Below the pieces are notes generated by a model. It saw only the letters and a list, made by a program, of their open reading frames with translations, searched no databases and was not told the DNA's origin. 64,000 nt of DNA from Mycogone perniciosa (Eukaryota; Ascomycota; Sordariomycetes; Hypocreales; Hypocreaceae), in assembly GCA_025331125.1 (NCBI GenBank), contig JAOALB010000105.1, forward strand, positions 124,001-188,000, read 5' to 3'. Shown piece by piece: positions 1-14,482 of the stretch; position 1 is the stretch's first letter; each line of letters begins with the position of its first letter. Made by a program: the position numbers and the translations under genes.

Positions 1-1947
1 TTCATGCCTTACCTGCAACAACACCGTGCGGATGGATACACACGTCTTATTTTACTGATGCCTCAAAAAGGAAAAGAAAAGAATAGAAAAGAATAAAATA
101 AAGAAGAATTTTTTCTTTCTTCAGGTCCAAATTACGTAGTATGGATCCAGGGGAAGGCGAGGAATCAGGATATGACAGGGCTTCTTCGCTCCCTTTGTCT
201 TAGTACTACTAGACTGCATTCCATCGACACCCCCCAATGTTTAGCAAAACAAAGGGACCATTGACAAGACCACAAAGATGAAATTTTTTTCTCTCCGTCT
301 TTCTCAGACAAGCATAAGCACACTAATCGATTTCTTCACTGGCATTGTGCTAACTGCGCGGACCACCGAAACACATACTCATATTGGTGGATGGTATTTT
401 GTTAGCGAGGGTTGTGCAGATCTCGGATGTGTGAGATGACTCCGAACTTGATGATGATACTACATACCCTCAAAATGCGTGTCTCTTTTTATTTTAGTTA
501 TTCTACCCTATTCTTCGGGCTCGGGTCACCATATCTTATTCTTCTCTTATGAGACATTTTGTGTAATGAACAAACCAATCATGGTACAACCAAACAAGTA
601 AGTAGAAAGCAACATATTACAGTACAGATCCTCATGCTTTCAGAGAGAAAACGAAACACCGCACCCAAATTACACATTGATATGCTTAGTACTCCGTACC
701 ATCGCGCCCATAACCAGTGCTGTCAATGCCGAACACGAGGTGCCACTGCATGTTGAACGGCTCTTGTGAGGTCCCCCACAGAAGAATATCCACTGCCATC
801 TCGCCTCCGAAATGCTGATAAGATTATGAAAAGTTCTTTGCATAGTCTCTGGCCGTAGAAATTGTCTAAGAAAAACATGCAGCCAGCTCTTCATCATGAC
901 AACCTTGATCTAGAACGTCAGCGAGTCATGACATATGCATGCTGCGAAAGGAGCGCTATCGTGACCTTGATACATGCCAGATAAACAAGTAGAGAGAATG
1001 GGAAGAGACCTGCTGTCTCAAAATAATTAATCACCTCCATCGCTGCCCGGAAAAGATCTAGATATAAAGTTCCACGAGAGAGAATTAACATTGTTGTCGT
1101 TGCTGGAGAGCATCCAATTCCCAGCGTAGATGTCGCATTCCCGAGTCTCAGTCATCGAAGCAACATCAGATTTGCCTCATGATATTAAATGCCGATTCTA
1201 GTTGCTTGGATATTCTGGTCGTCCGAGAAATGTCGAGCACTGTTTTTTACACGCATGTCCCTCTGTTGTTGGGTCTGAACCTCAAAGTTTCTGAGAGGTG
1301 CAAATGGCAGAAGCTTTATATAATGCATCTCTACTATAAACCCGTATAACAACTTTGAATGGTCAAGAGATTAAGTTTGGCTAAACAACCACCATGACGC
1401 GATCTTCGCCAAGGACACCAACAACTAAGTGTCGTTTGCCGTAATAGGAAGGAAACGGCTGATCTAAAATCTAGTGTCTAGCGAGTGGCTTCAAGCTAGA
1501 ACTGCTGCCGGCGTAGGCTAAAGATAGATAGATATGTAGATATACTGCGAGGATGAACACCAGGTTGATGTGACCGAGGGGGTTTGCAATGGAAGTCTCA
1601 GTGGCTAGAATACAGCACCATTGGGAACTGTTGGATTGGGGTACGAAGAGGGGGGGTAATGAACGGTTTCAAATAGGGGATGGCTATGCTCTGATGCCCC
1701 TGAGTTTGGACAAGTGATAGCCAACATGGTTCAACTATGGTGGCATGACTATGGAAGTAGGCCGTAAATAAGTAAGAACAATACTCCTATATCCCATTCG
1801 GTGGTGTTCCATTTACAGCGAAGGCCAGCACCCAGAACTTCCGCAACGTCTCTGTAGTTGCTGTCTCTAGAGTCATTCCTTGAGTAGATCGATGATTTCG
1901 TCTGCCAGTACTTGTTCAGACACTCGCATCTAGTCAAACAAGGAAAT

Positions 1948-2700
1948 TCAAGGCTGATCGGCAGGAGCCCGGCCTGCGCTGTCTTCAGTTGCCAGTGGAG
2001 TGGTTGGGCTCATCTTCAGACATGTGGCAATCGAAGACGAGGAGGGGAATTTAGGGACAGACAAGATATCACATAAATGGGGGGAATATTCGCGGTAAGT
2101 GGATTCACTGGAGTGCTTGTACGAAGGAAAGAGAGCTCCCCTGTCTGGATAGGCTCTGCTTTGCGTTCGGCTTCCCGCTCTTTCTTTGTCTCCCTCTTCA
2201 CCTGACCTCTTGGACCTCCGGTTGTTGGCTTTCTTGTTTGAGGGGACCGGATCTTCAACAGGGGCGCCCTCTTCCTCCCCGATCTCCCTAGACACGAACA
2301 TGGTGACCTGGGAGTTCTCATCATCCCAAGTTAACTTGAAGAAAAATATAGACATCGACGACGGTGGAAATACCCTTTCTCATAGCATCAATAAATGGGT
2401 GGCACAAGCTTAGCGTTGCCTTCAAGTTTCGAGGGCCTTGCTCTAAACGGTCGGCAATGTGCTTGAACAACCTCTGTTGTTTCATCCTTGGGAAACTGGC
2501 ATGCGCGACCGAGTTTCTGGTCCCATATGCAGTGATAGATGTCTTGACCTCCTCGATATCCCAGTCCATTGTTCGTTTAGTAACGACCTCCCTGTTGAAG
2601 ATCCGACCAAGAATAGGAAACTAAGCCCCTTCCTATCCCAGACAGGAACGATCAAGAAAGCATCCCGTATATCGGATCATTCAACCAGGACCTCCCACTT
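1948..2700 (-). pseudogene. Possible degraded protein gene
   Basis: Two minus-strand frames abut: one (2321-2569) begins MDWDIEEVKTSITAYGTRN and carries a helix-like, charged segment; the next (1948-2355) is rich in Glu, Lys and Ser. A third frame upstream (about 2570-2700) also reads like protein. The three lie end to end in different frames, and I found no splice pair that joins them convincingly. This fits a decayed gene or an unrecognised multi-exon gene. No family is recognised, so no function is proposed. It may equally be chance open reading frame. Confidence 0.2.
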
Positions 2701-5484
2701 CTGAGAGAGCTGAAGAAGAAGTCGGGCAGACACCCTAATGTCACTACAAATTGAGTCACCGGTGCAAGCGGGGGACAGAAAAGGAGAGACCGTGAACAGA
2801 TGACTATGAGGGCCACATATTACTCTTATTAATATGTAGTATTGCTCTCATTACTATGGATAACCCTTACTGTAGATGCCTTTCATTGCTATAGATGACT
2901 CCTATCTCGTTGGTGTTTGTGGCTGTAATACAATTGTAAAAAGGTACCAATACGCTGCCAGCTAGCCAGTATCTTGATGGAACTCACAGAGTTACTGACA
3001 TTGTGGGCGAGATATCGGTCGACACCGATGCGTTTACACTGCCTAATGTACAGATGTTGAATGTTAAACGTTGATCCAGACAGCCATGACAGCGTTTGCG
3101 CGTATTCGGAGCGGGAACGGGAAATCCCGGCGGATAAATGGATGTGGGGCTTGGCTTATTTCCGAGTGGTGAAGGGTCCCGTATTTACACGTGATCCTAC
3201 ATGGAGATACAATATCGAAGGGCTATTACGTCATTGCTCTTACTTGGTTTTCCCAACTCCAACTTTCTGATTCCAAATTGCCACTTTTTATCACTGCTTT
3301 TGACACGCCGCAAATAATGTGCTCAATATGCGTGGTGGTGGTGCAGCGAGTGAGATGGACAATATTTCTGTTTGGGGGCTGACGAACGAAACTTCCACAA
3401 ACCTCGTCTAGCATGTCGACTTTGGACATCTAACTATTGTTAACGGACTGCCGAGGTTCCCGACATGCATCCCAAGCTTCTCCTTCAAAGCGGCGAATCT
3501 TACAATACCAGTCATCGATCTGTGAAACGACACATATCGTCTCATGGCCCAAGACGGCGTTGGCGAATCGATATCCCTTTTCGATGACTCACATCCACAA
3601 TCCGGCTAATAATACCCAAATCTGCCAATGCCGCCGCAGCATCTCATATTGCCACCTTCTTTATGCGCCCAAGAGTTTGTCCGATATATCTCCCTCTTCA
3701 GGCACAGAGGAAATGACGCGTTAATTCATTCACGGCTGGGGCGGCGCAGGGTTGGGCTGCCTCACGTCGCGGAGCTCGCTCGCAGCAACTACACTCGTGA
3801 AACATGGCACCGGACGAGAAGAGGATCCGAGCAGGCAGCAGTCATCCACGACAATGAAAGGGCATCGCAGACAAACGAATGGTACGGAGCTGAAAAGCAC
3901 GAGTTCTTTTGGCGCTGAGGCTCAGTCCTAGCTGCAAACCTGCACGTCACGATATTCACATGCTCGTCAGTATGGCAGTGGTGTCTGGTCGTCTTCGATC
4001 CTGGTTGGACGAAAGTTGGCCAATGCATGGCGGCTATGCCAAGTCAGCCTCACTTTAAGGGTCTATTGGTGAATCTCTCTTCGACGGACGTGGTGTTGTG
4101 GCTGACTATCTGTCTCGCTACTGGTCCGTTTCGTTCCAGGTATGAGTAGTGTGGTTCTGCCTTGTGTGATACCGGTACGCCCACCATCTTTTTTTGACTC
4201 GACAGTGGCGATGCCACGTTATCCTCGGTGAGAATAGCAGGACGACTCGAGGCGCAACCGATCATCTCTCGCACTGGGTTGACGTTAAGGCGTTTCTTAG
4301 AGGGTTAGCCAATGATGGTACAAGGCTTCGGTGACCGTTACGAGCAAATCGACCGCTCGCAGAGGAAGGAGCTGAAAGACATCGAGATCTCATATCATGA
4401 AGGCCCAAAAAACCTAGGGCGTTGAGTCACCGATTGTCGTCAACCCGATTGCTGCCTGAATGTCGCAATGGCTTATGAAGCACTGCCATAGTAGTATTTA
4501 TTTATGTCTCTCTGACTCAAGTGAATCAGCTCCTAATCAGCTGATGCTTCATTTGCCGCATTCATCATCTTCAAAGAGGCAGAATTGAGACGACGCTGCA
4601 TGGCTCTTCTTTCGCGGTCTGAATGAGTTGGCAGCGACGCCTGAGGATGAAGAATGTTACATGCATGAGGCCAACGCCCAAGTATATTTCATTTTTAAAG
4701 TGTACGCGAATCCCATGTCATGCTCACATAGGACTTGCTCTTTGGCCATAGAAGCCACCCATCGAACTGCTGGTGGTCTCTACTGAAGAATCTCGCTTAC
4801 AATGGAGACATTATATCTGAAACACTCTCACGGGGAGAGTATAATACATCTGTGGGTCTGGTATTCATGGACATATATATCCCGTCCCATAGATGTAATG
4901 TACACCTACACTCATCAGGTAAATATGAGCGCAATGAGACCTCACGCAGTACTGCTGTAGTATCCGAAAGATCTCTTTGATGTTCCATCCGCCCCATCGT
5001 CCACCACTTGCTCATTTTTGGAGAAGTGCTTTAAGCCAAGCAACGTTGCACGGGATGTTTGCAATATACACATGAATCTGGAATTGAGGTTCACGGTCAA
5101 GTGAGGCCATTGCTGGTCCCGATCCTCTCTCGATGTTCCTATTCTTTACACAATTCACTTTCAGAGCACCTCTTTCGCTAGGGCCAAGAAAACTTTCTGG
5201 AAAACTCACTCATAACACCATTCCCACACATGACATTGTATACGTATCTATTTAGGACATTATAGCCATTCATTTCCATGTCCTATCGATTCGTGACATC
5301 GTATGCTCATTATAATACTGTATATTCATCTAGTTTAACACCATACCCATCTATAATGTCATGTTTGTTTGTAATACCATCATATGTCTCACCCCTTCCC
5401 CCCAATATGATAGAGCCGACGCAGCGACACTCCTACCAGAGCAGGCTCCTAGGGATGAGGGGCAAGGATGAAGGGAGCAGAAGT

Positions 5485-5508
5485 GATGCTGATGCTGATG
5501 CTGATGCT
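5485..5508. repeat. Hexanucleotide repeat (GATGCT)4
   Basis: Four perfect tandem copies of GATGCT in a non-coding stretch. Confidence 0.85.
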
Positions 5509-7152
5509 CGAATGAGATTATGGCAACGGTGGTAACGAATCAACGCCAGTAAAGATGATGATTTATTTTAAAGAAAAGAAGAAAAAATATAAAAAGAATA
5601 AGTATACTATCTTGTGAATAATCTGGGACTGAGAGCTTGGATACGAGCCCGCTCTCTAATCCCCGTCGAACATCGAGTCGGATCAGAGATAGTTGTCATT
5701 CATTTTCTTACAGAGCACAGAAGTACAATGCAACATCGTCAGGCTACACGGAAGTATTGAACCCTTTTGTTTTTGTTTTTGTAAAGGAGATGGCTTTTGT
5801 CCATCACTTCCTCGGAGTCGGGGCCAGTGCAAACCCACCCGTACTCTCAGTATTATACCAATAAGGTATACAGAGTGTAAATCCACGACTCCCCCCTGAG
5901 TTTCCTGCCTGGATTCCAAAAGCTTTTCTGATCTCAAAAGCGTATTGAAAGGTTTGCATGGCCGGGGGAGTCACCCCTAGTCTGTCTTTGGGCGTCATTC
6001 AGGAGATCACTCGCTCCCCCGCTCCAGCCCGTGAACGACAAACAGCCGTCTAAAAACATTTTCTTGAAATATTAAAGCGAAAGATTTTATATCTTCTTCA
6101 TATTGGAGGATACAGGGCTGAATTTCCTCCAGCTTTCTAGCATTTTTACAGACTTCGCCGAGTTGTTCCGATATCATGGGCAAGTAGAGGGTTCCATGAG
6201 GCTCCAATGCAGCAACATAAGGATCAGACTCCAAAGATAGATGAGCCTGGTGGCTGTTAGTACCATACTCACCTTGAAAAGGGGAGAGAGGTATATCCTC
6301 GTGTGCACAAGGGGTCGTCTTTCAACCATTGCCAGAACTCTCATCAATGGTGAATATTTTACCGTCTCACGTACTGTCTTCCCTCAACTCCCTAAGAAGA
6401 GAGAAGAGCAGTCAAGGCAATAACAAGGAACTTTTCCCCTCCTTTCAAATGCATTTCACATACCCAAGCAGGCTCTGCTGCATCCCTACCGCCTTCTCTC
6501 CACAATAAGTCCGAGATGGGATAGGCATCACGGTTCGGTGCCCTGTTGTAGCGCAAGCCGTAGAATATCTCAAAACTTAACACTCAGTTTTCTAGAATAC
6601 ATGACTAGATCAAGTCGCTCATGACGGGGATAAGTCCAATACATCTGACGCTGTAACCAAAATACGCTAGGCATGCTTCCGCTTCCCAAAGCTGCCACTA
6701 TGTTGCGCCTCTCGAAAGAATAAACCCACCTATGGAAGCTCCGTGATGTTCCCCTACGCCTACAACCGAACACGCAAAAATGCAATCAAGACCCACAGCA
6801 TAGGCACAGATGTAATCCCTTTTGGTCCTTTTTTCCAAAATGCGCTGCCTCCCCATTCTCCCGTCCACCTGCCCACCCCATCCATCTATTTAATGACATC
6901 CAGGCCGTAAAATCGTAGAGAGGGGGCGTATAGAAGGGGAAAGAAAGGAAAGTAAAAAAGGGGGATGCGCTTGATCGAGTAAAGCGGGGACATATAGTTG
7001 ACAATGAAAGATCAGTCAGAAAATGGCGTATAAATCTCTCCTCCCATACCGACTATGGCAAGAATGCCGTTTTGACGGCAGAGAAAGCTCCATACTGTGT
7101 GGTCTGGTACCGTGTAACAATTCGTTCGTTTAGTTGCCCACAGATGGGCCTT

Positions 7153-8549
7153 CTAAGCTGCATCTAGGGGTTTGTACCCATAAATGCTGTGGAAGGGGAA
7201 GTAGTCGTGAAACTTGGAAATCCCGTTCACCTCGGCAACGATAGACTTGCGGACATCGACAAGGAACATCTCGATCTGGAGGTTGGTCCATCCGAGACCG
7301 TCACGGAAGGGCCGCCGTGCCAGCCCAACCAGACCCCACATGATAACGTCTCGCAAGATGTGTCCACACTCCTGGAGGCGTCTCTTCTTTGGCCACGGCC
7401 CATTAGGGCATTTCAAGTCTTTCCGTTTCAGTCCTTGGAAACCGGCGGTAGCGAGTTCGTCCTGGATGGACAAAATGGCATTGAGGTTTGAGCCAAGCTT
7501 CACCAACCCATCTTCTAGATACTCCAGGAAGTTACGCCATGCATATGGCTCGTCACATGAATTGTCGTCACACGCGGCTGCGTACTGAAACTCCTGGACT
7601 TCGACGTAACCGCCAGGTTTTAGGTGTCTAGGGGGTGCTGTTAGTTGGTTGTCTGTGGGGCGAAGGGCCTTCCTCGGTGATCGAAGGAGGGGAAAGCTTG
7701 GTCAACTCACTTATATATGCGGTGCCAGAGTTCTGCCCGGTTCTTGATAGAGTGGCAGGTGTGGCGAATGTGTATGTAGTCAAACGTATTTTCGGGGTAG
7801 GCCCATCCGGCATCGTGTTCAATATCATCAACGACGAAGAGCGCGTTCTCCGGAACCCAGTCAGGTTGGATTGGTGACAGGTCCATACCATGGAATTGTG
7901 TGTAAGGGTACACATCAGCCACTAAAAGGAGCCAACCAAGTCTTGTTAGAGAAAAAACCACGAAAGAAAAGGGGAAGGGAGAAGACCCGAGCTCATTGTT
8001 CAGGGTCATTGGTGCTTTCCCATGGCCAAGGACAACAAAAGTCTAGCGGAACTCCTTAAGGACTTACATTCAATACACCATTTACCAGTTCCCGTGCCTA
8101 TATCCTCAAGTTAGTACCAGGGTGACAACCTAGGAAGAAGGGGGGTCGGATGTCCGGGATAGCTCACCTAAATCGAGAACCTCGGCGCCTCGTGCGAACA
8201 GGTCATGGACAGGTGCGAAGAAGTAGGCGCCCTCGCACAAGTGAATGGTCAGGTTGTGCTTGAGGTCATCGCGGAACTGCTCCGTCTCGTCATTTGGAAA
8301 GGCATATTTCCCTGCGTGATAGGCGTGGTAGCGCAGGCCACCATCGACAATATGCTGGCGGATGCTATCGGTAAGACTGTGTGTGTCATCACAGTCGGCA
8401 TCAACGATGATTTCGCCCTTCTCAATGCTCTGGATAACGAGGGCTTCTTGAGAGGAGCCCACAGCGAGAGCGGAGCCGTTCGAGGTTGAGGCGGGTGAGG
8501 TTGGACGAGGGGGTGGGTTCTGAACAGAACCGCCAGCGTCGTCCTTCAT
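7153..8549 (-). CDS. LaeA-like SAM-dependent methyltransferase
   Basis: Predicted class I methyltransferase of the fungal LaeA/UMTA type. Four exons: 8549-8168, 8097-8068, 7921-7711, 7627-7153, giving 365 aa. The first about 70 residues are Pro/Ser/Thr-rich and probably disordered. The SAM-binding motif I, EVLDLGTGTGKWCIE, is assembled across the first two introns, followed by an acidic VVDDIE segment and the family signature HLKPGGYVEVQEF after intron 3. A longer in-frame start at 8690 exists but adds only low-complexity residues; ATG 8549 was preferred. Proteins of this family act in the nucleus in velvet-type regulation of development and secondary metabolism, or as small-molecule methyltransferases; the sequence does not decide which. 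It is not an obvious LaeA orthologue. A very long gene-free region lies upstream. Confidence 0.88.
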
Positions 8550-10835
8550 GTTCACTCCTGAATAGCGAAAAGTGAAAGAGAATCGGGATGGGCAAGGCGA
8601 AGTCGAGTGAGGCGGGACGAAACTAGTCGGAATCGGCGTGGTGAGGGAATGGTGTTTTGTTCGGAGTTGCTGGGCTGATTTCTCGCGCAATCCAGGCCAG
8701 ATAGGATGTTGTTTGACGATGAAGGCGGGGGATAGTCGGCGTTAGGCTGTAGACAATTTCTGGACCCGGGCCGTCAAGAACAAGAAGCCAGTGAGCACCA
8801 GCCAGGTAGAAGCAGTACGGCAGGGAATTGACAGGTTGGTGTGTACGTGTATGGTTATGGTAATGGTATGAACGAGCCCACAGGGGACATCGTTAACTAA
8901 TGTATGCTCTGACGAGGCAGTTCTTCGACTAGACGGCGCTAGGCCCGGCCCATGGAGACGACAAGTCAAGCCAGGATGGACTCGTACAGACGGTTCTCAC
9001 GGCTCTAGTACGTTCGTACGTATGAAGTACAGCACGTTTGGACATACAGCGGTAGTGCAGTAGCGTAGCAGTCCAGTGACGCACGAGTGGATTGGCACAG
9101 CGGAGTGGCCGTCCGTATCCTTATTGCGCTTCCGCTTGCTTGGGTGGATGAAGATGAGACTGGAGTGAGTGGGTAGGTTGTTCCGGACCACAGGGCCGGT
9201 GCCAGGGCGGCTTTCGGTATTCCGACGGAGGGCTGCAGCTCAGGAAAGAGAGTTACAGGCGTACTGTTTCGTTTGGAGGAAGAGAATGGAAGACAGAGTA
9301 GGACGAGAGGACTGAAGGTGAGGCGTTTGTCTGGGCGGTGGTGAGCGAGTGTTGGCGTCCGAATGTCTCTGTGTGCATGTGCCACACTGGTGAAGGTGTC
9401 TCGGTGCAAGTGCGTGCGTGTGTACGAAGTACGCTGTAGAGTCGCCAGCTGGAGTATTAATAACACTCGTATGTAGGATATTAATTGTTTGCTGCAGGTC
9501 GGAGAGGAAAAGGCAACAAAACAAGCTGGTCCAGTCTGACAGGCGGGTTTGTTAAAATGAGGAGAGTGGTTCACATGGGGGGATCAGGAACCATTTGAAG
9601 AAGAGAAACGTATCATGGATCATGGATCAATGCACCTATGCACGCCTTGGATGGGTGTGTGTGTATAAGACCGGGGATAACCAGATCGACGGGATAAGGG
9701 AATTGGATGGTAGGTTTCTATGTATGTAAGTTGTCTGCGGATGCTGCATACGACTCGTGCGCCGTTATTGTATCCGTTATTATTAACTCAAATACGTTGG
9801 GTTGGCTTTTGACGTCAAGAGAAAGGCAAGCCACGCCCGATGATTAGTCCGGTTCGTGCGGTGGTGGTGTGTTTTCTTTTTCCATCGCCCTTTTGGTGAT
9901 TTTCTTTTCTTTTTTTCCCCTTCTAATCGGGGCGTTCCTTTTGCGAGGCTTTCGGCCGTCTGTGTCTTTGTTCACGGTGACGAGCAACACAAGCTCATCT
10001 TGGGAGGAGTTATCGCAAGTAATCAACGTTCCCGTGTACTCGTATAATAATAACCAGCCGGGTTTTCGGGAAAGTATAGCGCCAGCGATGTCTTTCCAAG
10101 CGATGCTGCTAGGCCTAGCCTCAGCGGGAGAGTCCAGTCCCATCATCGACCAGGCCGCGCTCGGCGTAGTGCTTGTGGGTGGCGCGGCGTGCTGGCCCCG
10201 TTCACCATCTTGTGTTGTCCAAAGTGGCGCCAGAGGACGCAGGCTCGGTTCACAACCCAGATGGATGGTTAGATGGTGGGGTGGCGGACGGGACGGCGGC
10301 GAGCTGGAGGCAAATCAGAAGGCGGGCCTGCAGAGACAGAGACAGCGCACACGCAGCCTGCCTGCTGTGTCAAATGCCGATGCGAGGAAGAAGGTGGACA
10401 AAGAGTGGACAGAGAGGAGTGAGTGTACGAACTACTCGTGCTCCATACTCCGTAGTAGCGGTGCCAAGGACTGAGAGAGGAGCGCCCAGGGTCGAGCCTG
10501 GGGTGGTACGGGCGAGAGGGAGAGCGAGAACTGTGAATGTCCATCAGCCGTACGAGATGAGATGCCGACCCTGGGCAAATCCAAGCAGGGGTGAGGCTGG
10601 CTGGCTGCTTGGTTGTTTGCTTTGGTGTCTTTTGCCCCAGACGAAAGGCCAGCTTAGTCGATCGGGGGGACGCCACAGACAGACGGACAAGTTGAATTCG
10701 TTCGCTCACACGCCAAGTCTTCACCCAGGAACCGCCATTTCGGTTGGCACTTTTTCTTTTTTGCTTCGTCGTTGGTTTATTCCGAGATCTATTCATAAGG
10801 AACTGTTTGGTGGGGGAGTAGAGTTTGTGTGGTAA

Positions 10836-10858
10836 TACGGAGTACGGAATACTCCGTA
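10836..10858. repeat. Inverted TACGGAGTA / TACTCCGTA cluster
   Basis: Direct and inverted copies of the word TACGGAGTA lie back to back, so the segment can fold on itself. Related copies recur through the window's gene-poor parts. Confidence 0.7.
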
Positions 10859-13562
10859 AGTACCTAAGTAAGTAGTACGAGTACGGGGGTACAAGGGCAT
10901 TTACCGTCTGAGCCCACACTCTCGGGCCCGATTACCCTTCCAAGGCAAATGCGGCCAACTTGGTTTGCTCAAGTGCCATAGATAATGGTCACTAGTATCG
11001 ATCTCGTGGAGTTACCACTGGCTCTGAGCATTTGCCTTTTTGCTAGTCAGAGAATGGCAGCAGAGTTTTGGGCCGCTTCGTTTCGATCCAGCGAAACTGT
11101 GTGCTCTCCGGCCCGACAGTCTGGTTCACCACGTACGTATAGTACTCACTCGTACGATCGGCGGGCGGCCTTTTGGTGGCCGTCATCATAATATCATGTA
11201 GGAGTACTCCGTACTTCGTACGAGTATGTAATATTATGTACATACCTAGCTGGGCAGTATCCAAGTTGACCCAACCCTCTCATGCGTTTGTGGGTCGCAG
11301 CCACCCGCCGTTGAGTTGTCGTGCAGCATCAAGAGGCTCTTTTGAGTTTCTTCTGCCATGGGTTTGTTTCCTTCGACAGAAAGGCGGCGGACTTGAGGCT
11401 CCGCATCAGGGCATCAACAAGACGCATACGACTACGACTGATACTCCGTGCACAGAGGCGTTCTGCCACGTTTTACCAAAGCTTTACTCGTACTTATTAT
11501 GTATGGATACGTCATATATTTGGCGTCCTGGCTGGCAAACCACCACAAACAAATCCATGTCAAACGCCCACCCACCCTCTGCGGCCGTTTAAAAATAGGG
11601 GGGAAAAGAAATTATTCCCCAGGGCGAGAACCATCCGTGAAGAAATGTTCGACAGTTGAAGGATTTTGACTTTTCATCGCCTCCATTCTGCAAGCCGCCT
11701 GCAACCACCTCCACCACCCTGACAGCCACCACGACGCCCGTACTACACCAAGTTCAGTCGAGAGTGCAGTAGTAGCTCAGGACAGAGAGCATCGTCATGC
11801 GATGCATGTGTCTAGTGCCGCCTTCCAGACATGCTGCCTTGTTAGCTCTGTAGATCAGAGCAGCAGAGTCGTGTCGTGTTGGTATAGAACAAGCAGTGTG
11901 TTCCTGGGGTTCTTGGGATTTACTACTACTACCGACATCCAGCTTGCACAAGTACATACTGCTTGTGTATATGTACATGCAGTCAAACATCCAACAGGGC
12001 CAACACCAGTTCCCAAGGATCTGGTTCGCGATTGATTGGGGGTCGCGGTACGAAGTGCGTAGCACAACGGATCCAAAGTCCGAGGGACTGCCATCCCTGT
12101 CGCCCAAGAATCCCAGCCTCCACCAGCTGGCCCGCTGCCTCGTACATACCGCAAATATCGTGGGATTTCTCGCCAAACGATGCTGTGTGTCTCTTTCAAC
12201 CCACCGCCATGGTTCAGCATATGTCTGTCAGAGCCACTTGTCAAACCACATGCTTCACCCCCTGGTTCTGATGCTGGGATTCGGGTGCCCTTGAGAGCCG
12301 ACTTTTACTCCTGTGATCCTGATCTATCCCACTTGCCCCCGTGCCAGACAGTCTCCTCAACGTGTCCTGTGACAGACAGTCTCCTCAAACTCCACTGTTC
12401 AGGCACCAACACCAAGCAACAAATTTCATCTGTCGATGGCGCACTGCACTCAAAACCGCAGCAGTAATCAACGAGCCTTGTCTGGGAGATACTACTCCGT
12501 ACCACTAGTAGTACTACTATCTTGCCTTGCCCCAATTGGGCAAAGGTAAAGCCCCGAAGTGCGAAGTAGATACTTCTACTCCGTACATACTACGGAGTAT
12601 TACGAGTAATGAGGAGTGTTGACGCCGCGCCAGCACCTCCATTGAAGCCCTTACTAGTCGCCTATTGTTGTCTTATTGCGCGCTACCTAAACAACTCTGT
12701 GTCCCAACAGCTTGGTTCCAACACCCTTTAGCCCCCGCCCCGAACTCCCGAAGACATTTGGCTCCAAAATGAAAAAAAAAAATTGAAAAAAAAAGAGGCG
12801 AGCAGCCACCCACCTAGTCCCGACACTGTGGTCCACTGGTCTGAGCTTCCGACCCAAGCTGTTGGTATCTTTTGTTTTTCTTTTTTGCTGGTTCTTGGTT
12901 TATGTATGTGACACGTACCGAGTACCGAGTACCGACAAGCAAGAAAGGGGAATGTCGGCAATATGGAGTACTACTACTACTAACATACACACTTAAATAT
13001 GCAATGCTACGAAGTACCTACATAAATACATGTATAAACCAACATAGGGGTCTCTGTACTAATGCAGCCGAGCCACGAGATGTTCTCGGCCTCACCAGGA
13101 AAGCAAACAACCCAAAATACACCAACCATATTATGACCAGGATCAACGCATCTAGTCAAGGGAGCCCTCGCCGTTTCCCCTAGTCTTCCGAGTCATTATT
13201 AGCACTAGTCCATATTATCTTGGATCAAGCACAGATCCCCATTGTCCTGCTCGCCTTTTCGTATTCTCTACGGAGTAGGTACGGAGCGGGTCCCGGCTTC
13301 TTGGTACGTTTTACTTTTTCCCCCATATCTCTCCTATCCTAGTTGATGAGGTCGGGAATCGTCCGACGCCCGCCCATGTGGTGGCACGGCGCCGTTTCTG
13401 ATATGCAATGCAAGCGATATGTGACACACAGCTCTTTCACAATGAACCGAGCACGATCGAGGACAAGCCTTTCTTCTGCGAGTAGCGAGCTTGGGGTGGA
13501 TGCATCAAAGCTGAAAGATATCCAGATAGACACCTTTGTCGACTCATGAGAGTACGAAGTAA

Positions 13563-13578
13563 TACGGAGTACTCCGTA
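13563..13578. repeat. Perfect 16-bp palindrome TACGGAGTACTCCGTA
   Basis: The 16-mer is its own reverse complement. An identical copy lies at 44434-44449. Function unknown; it could be a protein-binding site, the end of a decayed mobile element, or a drifted genome-wide word. Confidence 0.85.
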
Positions 13579-14482
13579 TGACCGTCAAAGATGGACGACG
13601 GGATCCTCCTCCGTAAAACACAATCATATAGGCAGGGATAAGGAGGAGTCATCTACGAGTATGTATACTATCTCACTCTTCCGAGATAAACCTTGTTAGC
13701 AGAATAACCCGAGCATTCAATGAGTCGGTTCACGCCCCCCCCTCCCAAGAATGCAAGCTTCAACCCCCATCTCTTCGAAAATATTGCTCGTTCCCAAATC
13801 TCACGTCAACACAGTCATGCATCTTCGGCTTCCCCGCCACAGGTAATCTTATACAAAGAGCTCTTTTATCGCGCATATACGGGCGCGTACGCCTGTCGGC
13901 ATGCAGCTTTGCATGCTGTAGCTTTGTTCTCCCCACCAGTCTCCCCTCCCCAATTCCGCCGGATTCTGTTGGTTTCGAGGGAAATGGTAAATGTCCTCGT
14001 ACTTCGAAGACGAGAAGCGAAATCCCGAAAAACGAAATCCCGAGAAACCTTAACCCCCCTGACGACGTTTCCCCGTTACCACTTCGCCGGGACATCCGCC
14101 TCTGGGGGGACCGGTCCAGGGGCTTGGGTATTACTACCACCCGTGTCTCATAATACCGATGTGCCATCAGGCGGTATCCTTGGTGCAATGTACAATGGCG
14201 CAACCGTAATCATAGCAAATACCGAGGCGAGCTGTCCCTTTGAGCCTCGCTGCCTCGCTACATCCCCTTTAGTGCTTCCCGAAACTCCAGAGCTCTCACA
14301 ATGGTGATTCTATTCTCGTTCCGTATCCAGTTGGCTCGACCCCAACTCCTGGCGTTGCCGCTCGGGTTGCTCGCACTATACAAGCGTGTTACAACCCCTT
14401 GTTATAACCCCTGGAAACCTACCTGGTGGCCTAGCCTGCACGATTCCGTGGCCTTGGGACCGGGTTCTCGCTTGTATGTGCA

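Larger units (their letters stand above)
1..7152. other. Gene-poor left arm
   Basis: No complete gene could be assembled here. Open frames are short, lack recognisable domains and overlap on both strands. Lower-case signals seen: an A/G-rich run at about 69-106, one TACTCCGTA word near 690, and four tandem GATGCT units at 5485-5508. The only stretches that read like protein are on the minus strand around 1950-2700 and 6007-6234 (listed separately or under rejected). Base composition looks mixed rather than strongly AT-biased, so classical RIP-destroyed DNA is not obvious by eye. Confidence 0.6.

Noticed and set aside
1..300. Possible telomere or subtelomeric repeat at the left edge
   Set aside because: No TTAGGG units seen; the A/G-rich run at 69-106 is simple sequence only.
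6007..6234. 75-aa minus frame with protein-like composition (MESDPYVAALEPHGTLYLP...)
   Set aside because: Reads naturally but is isolated, with no adjoining exons or known family; a chance frame cannot be excluded.
7707..8009. Methyltransferase exon treated as a separate 100-aa gene with upstream ATG
   Set aside because: The extra N-terminal residues lie in an intron; phase and motif continuity join it to the other exons.
9869..10919. Three overlapping open frames of about 200 aa on both strands
   Set aside because: GC-richer stretch with few stops; no domains, no start context, no splice structure.
13720..14307. 195-aa plus frame beginning MSRFTPPPPKNASFN
   Set aside because: Pro/Ser/Arg-rich without a domain, opposed by a 147-aa minus frame over the same DNA; no further support.
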